Assembly (NCBI GenBank): GCA_030531085.1
Contig: JAUNOM010000006.1
Span: 1 to 64,000 of the forward strand
Direction: 5' to 3'
DNA from: Prevotellaceae bacterium
Lineage (GTDB): Bacteria > Bacteroidota > Bacteroidia > Bacteroidales > Bacteroidaceae
DNA length: 64,000 nt
The notes under the pieces are model-generated. The model searched no databases. It was not told the origin of the DNA and saw only the letters and a program-made list of their open reading frames with translations. Position numbers and translations under genes: made by a program. Shown here piece by piece: positions 60,458-64,000 of this stretch. Numbering within the stretch: position 1 is the first letter of the stretch; every line of letters begins with the position of its first letter.

Positions 60458-60521
60458 AAAAAACAATGGTTCCGCCTTTTGGGATTTGTTGTAATCTTTA
60501 AAGGCGGAACCATTGTTTTTT
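60458..60521. terminator. Bidirectional terminator between fusion gene and pyrI
   Basis: Perfect 22-bp stem (positions 60458-60479 and 60500-60521; core CAATGGTTCCGCC) with A-run before and T-run after, a 20-nt loop. It serves both convergent genes. Confidence 0.93.
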
Positions 60522-60541
60522 GTTAGTTATAGTATGAGGAA

Positions 60542-60997
60542 CTATACCAGCTTGACTGTCTTAATGTCCTGTTCTTTGTCGCAATAGTGGCAGCGTACTG
60601 TCCCGGATTGTTTGTTTACAACACGGAAAAGAGTCTGCATGGGTTCGTTGTTGGTGATGCACTTTGGATTATTGCAGCGTATGATGCCCTTTAGGACGTC
60701 GGGCGTCTCGACTGTCTTCTTCTCCTTCACTTCGTAGTTGCGTATAATACTTAATACAACTTTTGGGGCAATGACAGACAGACGGGATATTTCCTCATCG
60801 GTAAAGAACTTGTCCGTTACTTTGATGATGCCTTTCTTGCCGAGCTTTTTTGAGGGGTAGTTATTGCCTATTGTTACCGTTTCTGTGGATTTGTCCAGTT
60901 CCAGAAGGGAAACAACCTGATAAGTCTTTTCGGCAGGAATATGATCTATTACGGTGCCATTCTCAATGGCAGCCACCAGTCGTTCTTTTATATTCAT
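60542..60997 (-). CDS. pyrI: Aspartate carbamoyltransferase regulatory subunit
   Basis: 151 residues. N-terminal allosteric domain ([15 protein letters not shown], then the effector-binding block [15 protein letters not shown]) and a C-terminal zinc domain with four Cys in CNNPKC and CHYC. Binds CTP/ATP and controls PyrB. Cotranscribed with pyrB (35-bp gap, pyrB first). Confidence 0.96.
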   Translation of the reverse strand: MNIKERLVAAIENGTVIDHIPAEKTYQVVSLLELDKSTETVTIGNNYPSKKLGKKGIIKVTDKFFTDEEISRLSVIAPKVVLSIIRNYEVKEKKTVETPDVLKGIIRCNNPKCITNNEPMQTLFRVVNKQSGTVRCHYCDKEQDIKTVKLV

Positions 60998-61032
60998 TAT
61001 ATGATTGTGTTTATTGGTGGTAGAAAGCGTGT

Positions 61033-61974
61033 TCAGTCAATGATAGTGGTGTCACTCTTGATGTCGTCGAGTGTTATGCCAAGGCAATAGCAGAATATGG
61101 CCTCTCTGGCGTAAAGGCCATTCTTGGCCTGTTGTATGTAGTATGCGTGGTGAGAATCATCTACATCGTATGCTATCTCATTGACTCTTGGCAGTGGATG
61201 CAGTATCTTCATATTGTCCTTGCAAAGACGTAACATAGAACGGTTGAGTATATATACATTCTTTACACGCTCATATTCCATAAGATCAGAGAAACGCTCT
61301 TTCTGAACTCGGGTCATATATATGATGTCTGCGTCAGAAATTGTGTTCTCATTCAGGTCGGCGTGTTCGATGAAGTTGATGTTATGCTCCTTACAGTAAA
61401 TCTTGTATTCCTGTGGCATGGCAAGTTCCTTGGGGGCAACAAAATGGAATGTAGGGTTAAAATGGCGCATTGCCGTGATTAGAGAGTGTACAGTCCTGCC
61501 GTATTTCAGGTCACCTATAAGGTAAATGTTAAGATTTTCCAGTGTTCCTTGGGTCTTGTATATAGAGTATAGGTCAAGCAGGCACTGTGAAGGGTGCTCA
61601 TGCGCTCCGTCTCCGGCATTGATTATCGGTACGGGCGCTACCTCTGATGCGTATTGAGCCGCTCCCTCTATGTGATGACGCATAGCGATAGCGTCAGCAT
61701 AATTGGACACCATGAGTATCGTATCCTTTAATGTCTCACCTTTTGTGGCGCTTGTAACCTTGGCGTCAGTGAAGCCTATGACACGCGCTCCAAGGCGGTT
61801 GGCCGCCGTTTCAAAAGATAGGCGTGTCCTGGTGCTTGGTTCGAAAAAGAGTGTGGCGACTACCTTGCCCTTGAGAAGTTCGCGGTTTGGATGCTTCTCA
61901 AATTCCTGTGCCATACGTATAAGGTACAGTATTTCGTCCTTCGAAAGGTTGGCGATAGTAACGAAATTTTGCAT
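61033..61974 (-). CDS. pyrB: Aspartate carbamoyltransferase catalytic subunit
   Basis: 313 residues from ATG at 61974 ([18 protein letters not shown]); an upstream in-frame extension of 18 codons runs into the promoter zone. Carbamoyl-phosphate loop [13 protein letters not shown], the HPSQCLLD motif, and aspartate-site block HPLPRVNEI are intact. Uses carbamoyl phosphate from CarAB to start pyrimidine ring formation. Confidence 0.97.
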   Translation of the reverse strand: MQNFVTIANLSKDEILYLIRMAQEFEKHPNRELLKGKVVATLFFEPSTRTRLSFETAANRLGARVIGFTDAKVTSATKGETLKDTILMVSNYADAIAMRHHIEGAAQYASEVAPVPIINAGDGAHEHPSQCLLDLYSIYKTQGTLENLNIYLIGDLKYGRTVHSLITAMRHFNPTFHFVAPKELAMPQEYKIYCKEHNINFIEHADLNENTISDADIIYMTRVQKERFSDLMEYERVKNVYILNRSMLRLCKDNMKILHPLPRVNEIAYDVDDSHHAYYIQQAKNGLYAREAIFCYCLGITLDDIKSDTTIID

Positions 61975-62067
61975 ATCTGTGAATATTAATGTGTAAGAAA
62001 ATATGGTTTCGAGTGCGAAGTTAAGCATTTTTTTTCAATAAACATTGGTTTTCTCAAAGTTTTATTG

Positions 62068-62075
62068 TATTTTTG
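62068..62075 (+). promoter_or_regulatory. -7 element of PBP1A gene
   Basis: TATTTTTG, exact -7 consensus, about 48 bp upstream of the GTG start. A -33 candidate TTGG (19-nt spacer) is imperfect. Confidence 0.55.
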
Positions 62076-62122
62076 CATCAAAATAGTAATGTATAAGTTT
62101 TAAATATACGTAATAATAAGGC

Positions 62123-64000
62123 GTGAGAAAGAAATTCATTTATTTTCTTTGGACAGCGATAGTGATGTCAGTGCTTTTTGTATCACTGATGTTTGTGGCT
62201 ATATGGAATGGTTGGATAGGATATATGCCGGACATTCAGGACTTGCAGAACCCTATAGATCGGTATGCTACACAGATATATAGTGCTGACGGCAAGGTGC
62301 TGGGTACTTGGAATATGAATAAGGAAAACCGTATTCATGTTGGCTTTAACAATATGAGCACGCAGCTTGTGCAGGCGCTTGTGGCTACGGAGGATGTTCG
62401 TTTTTATGAACATTCAGGTGTGGACTTCATCGCATTGAGTCGCGCTATTGTGAAAAGGGGAATATTAGGACAGACAAGCGCAGGAGGAGGAAGTACCATA
62501 ACGCAACAGCTGGCCAAGCAGTTGTATTCGTCACAAGCCCACAGTACGGTGGAACGCCTTATGCAGAAACCCATAGAGTGGGTGATAGCTGTGAAGTTGG
62601 AGCGTTACTTCACCAAGGAGGAGATTGTGACAATGTATCTTAATCAGTTTGATTTCCTGCATAATGCGGTTGGTATAAAGAACGCGGCTAATACTTATTT
62701 CAGTAAGGAGCCACAGGATTTGACGCTTGAGGAGTCTGCCCTGCTTGTTGGCCTTTGTAAGAATCCTTCATATTTTAACCCAGTACGTCATGAGGAACGT
62801 TGCATTGAGCGCCGAAATATAGTGCTGCATCAGATGGTGAAGGCTGGATATATAACGGAGGAACAGTATGAGGAGAGTTCTGCGAGACCTATAAAGCTGA
62901 AGTTTCATAGGGCGGATCATAAAGAGGGTATGGCTACATATCTCAGAGAGTTCTTGCGTCGTTATCTTATGGCGAACCATCCGCGGCGCGAAAACTATCC
63001 TGCTTGGCAGCAGGTACAGTTTGTTGTGGACTCTATAGCGTGGGAACAGGACCCGTTGTATGGATGGTGTAACAAGAATTTAAAGAAGGATGGTACACCT
63101 TATAATATATATAGGGATGGATTGAAGGTGTTTACAACCATTGATTCCAGAATGCAGCAGTATGCGGAGGAGGCGGTTTATGCGCACGTGGCAAAATATT
63201 TGCAGCCTGCTTTTAATCGTGAAAATAGACGAAAGCAGAATGCCCCGTTCTCAGGACAGTTGTCTGATAAGGAGGTTAGAAATATATTGAACCGTTCTAT
63301 AATTCAGAGTGACCGCTATCGTACAATGGAGGCGGCAGGTTATAGTAAAGAGGAGATTATGCGCTCATTCCGTGAGAAGACCGAGATGACAGTGTTTTCA
63401 TATAATGGAGAGGTGGATACGGTCATGACTCCTTTGGACTCAATACGCTATTATAAGTCTTTCCTTAGGGCAGGCTTCTGTTCCATGGAGGCGAGAACAG
63501 GTGCTGTCAAGGCCTATGTCGGTGGATTGGACTTCACACATTTTCAATATGACATGGTAATGGAGGGACGTCGCCAGGTAGGTTCAACAATGAAGCCTTT
63601 CCTTTATTCATTGGCAATGGAGAATGGCTTCTCTCCTTGTGATTATGTTCCTAATGTACAACAGACTTATATGGTTGCAGGACGGCCCTGGACTCCACGT
63701 AATGCATCAAGGGCACGATATGGCGAGAATGTCTCTTTGAAGTGGGGACTGGCACAATCCAATAACTGGATCTCTGCATATCTTATGTCCAAACTGGACC
63801 CTCAACAGTTTGTACAGCTGTTACATGAATATGGTATAAACAATCCTGACATACATCCGTCTATGGCTCTTTGTCTGGGCCCGTGTGATATTACAGTAGG
63901 GGAGATGGTAAGTGCGTATACTGCTTTTGCCAATCATGGTATACGTTGTGCGCCAATGTTTGTTACAAAGATAGAAGATAATAATGGACAGGTCATAGCC
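62123..64000 (+). CDS. Class A penicillin-binding protein (PBP1A-like), 3' end outside window
   Basis: 626 codons to the window end. Start GTG at 62123; an in-frame TAA sits two codons upstream (62117-62119), so no earlier start is available and the first ATG falls inside the membrane helix. Short cytoplasmic tail, one transmembrane helix (FLWTAIVMSVLFVSLMFVAIW in pieces), then a GT51 glycosyltransferase: EDVRFYEHSGVD, GGGSTITQQLAKQL, LNQFDFLHNAVGIKNAA, LVGLCKNPS. Transpeptidase domain: SxxK in GSTMKPFLY, SxN in QSNNW; the KTG motif lies beyond the end. It polymerises and cross-links peptidoglycan. Confidence 0.95.
   Translation, partial: MRKKFIYFLWTAIVMSVLFVSLMFVAIWNGWIGYMPDIQDLQNPIDRYATQIYSADGKVLGTWNMNKENRIHVGFNNMSTQLVQALVATEDVRFYEHSGVDFIALSRAIVKRGILGQTSAGGGSTITQQLAKQLYSSQAHSTVERLMQKPIEWVIAVKLERYFTKEEIVTMYLNQFDFLHNAVGIKNAANTYFSKEPQDLTLEESALLVGLCKNPSYFNPVRHEERCIERRNIVLHQMVKAGYITEEQYEESSARPIKLKFHRADHKEGMATYLREFLRRYLMANHPRRENYPAWQQVQFVVDSIAWEQDPLYGWCNKNLKKDGTPYNIYRDGLKVFTTIDSRMQQYAEEAVYAHVAKYLQPAFNRENRRKQNAPFSGQLSDKEVRNILNRSIIQSDRYRTMEAAGYSKEEIMRSFREKTEMTVFSYNGEVDTVMTPLDSIRYYKSFLRAGFCSMEARTGAVKAYVGGLDFTHFQYDMVMEGRRQVGSTMKPFLYSLAMENGFSPCDYVPNVQQTYMVAGRPWTPRNASRARYGENVSLKWGLAQSNNWISAYLMSKLDPQQFVQLLHEYGINNPDIHPSMALCLGPCDITVGEMVSAYTAFANHGIRCAPMFVTKIEDNNGQVIA

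Noticed and set aside
62123-64000. Truncated PBP gene
   Set aside because: The frame is open to the last base; the missing KTG region simply lies beyond the window edge.

Overview
The window reads as chromosomal DNA of a Bacteroidales bacterium, most likely of the Prevotella/Segatella group. This rests on many intergenic promoters of the Bacteroidetes form (TTTG, 19-21 nt spacer, TAnnTTTG), Bacteroidetes-restricted families (DUF2490, DUF4835/PorD, DUF3127, the 630-residue PurF type, a Fis-type sigma-54 activator next to lptE and secG), a T9SS-like C-terminal tail on a pectate lyase, and a CoA-disulfide-reductase fusion. The genus is inference. There is no rRNA, insertion sequence, phage or CRISPR array. 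Nearly everything is housekeeping plus a little carbohydrate metabolism.

Layout. 0-2.4 kb (minus): a VTC-domain / DUF4956 / DUF2490 operon whose DUF4956 gene carries an in-frame stop. 2.7 kb: initiator tRNA. 2.9-11.6 kb (minus): a tight seven-gene operon dnaN, DEDD exonuclease, DUF4835/porD, recN, a catalytically dead trypsin-fold/TPR protein, engB and an ABC-F ATPase; dnaN is divergent from a DUF3127 gene with an SSB-like tail. 12.3-14.3 kb: a TetR regulator and an ADP-ribosylglycohydrolase flank a 600-bp non-coding repeat region. 14.6-24.7 kb (plus): polysaccharide export lipoprotein, glmS, purF-type transferase, carA, carB, dapA; three consecutive enzymes of this run are glutamine amidotransferases. 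24.8-33.5 kb (plus): HD hydrolase, menA, serC, serA, omega-amidase, heparinase-like lyase, MFS exporter, nagB. 33.8-38.8 kb (minus): fructokinase and sugar MFS, DjlA-like protein, AlaX-like editing protein, tRNA-His, nspC. 38.9-45.2 kb (plus): ThiE-like, prs, FtsB-like, membrane protein, DUF4369 lipoprotein, dihydroorotase, acyltransferase. 45.3-57.2 kb (minus): GIY-YIG-type protein, tandem SGNH esterase, an unknown exported protein, phosphoesterase, secG, TPR-type protein, lptE, sigma-54 activator, a degenerate PdxA, rlmN and a pectate lyase. 58-64 kb: sulfur-transfer fusion protein (plus), pyrI and pyrB (minus) and the 5' part of a class A penicillin-binding protein (plus).

Pathways. Pyrimidine synthesis is spread over carAB, pyrBI and a dihydroorotase, with prs supplying PRPP. 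Serine synthesis is serC-serA. Amino-sugar supply and breakdown are represented by glmS and nagB. Pectin use is suggested by the pectate lyase and the rhamnogalacturonan-acetylesterase-like protein, and outer-membrane biogenesis by lptE, porD-like and secG.

The least explained structure is non-coding. A composite element of about 0.42-0.45 kb (hairpin, GC-rich 27-bp module, array of 22-bp units, hairpin) occurs at 13.0-13.5 kb and, inverted, at 41.5-41.9 kb. Related 22-bp-periodic arrays without the other modules lie at 33.7 kb and, more diverged, at 57.5 kb.
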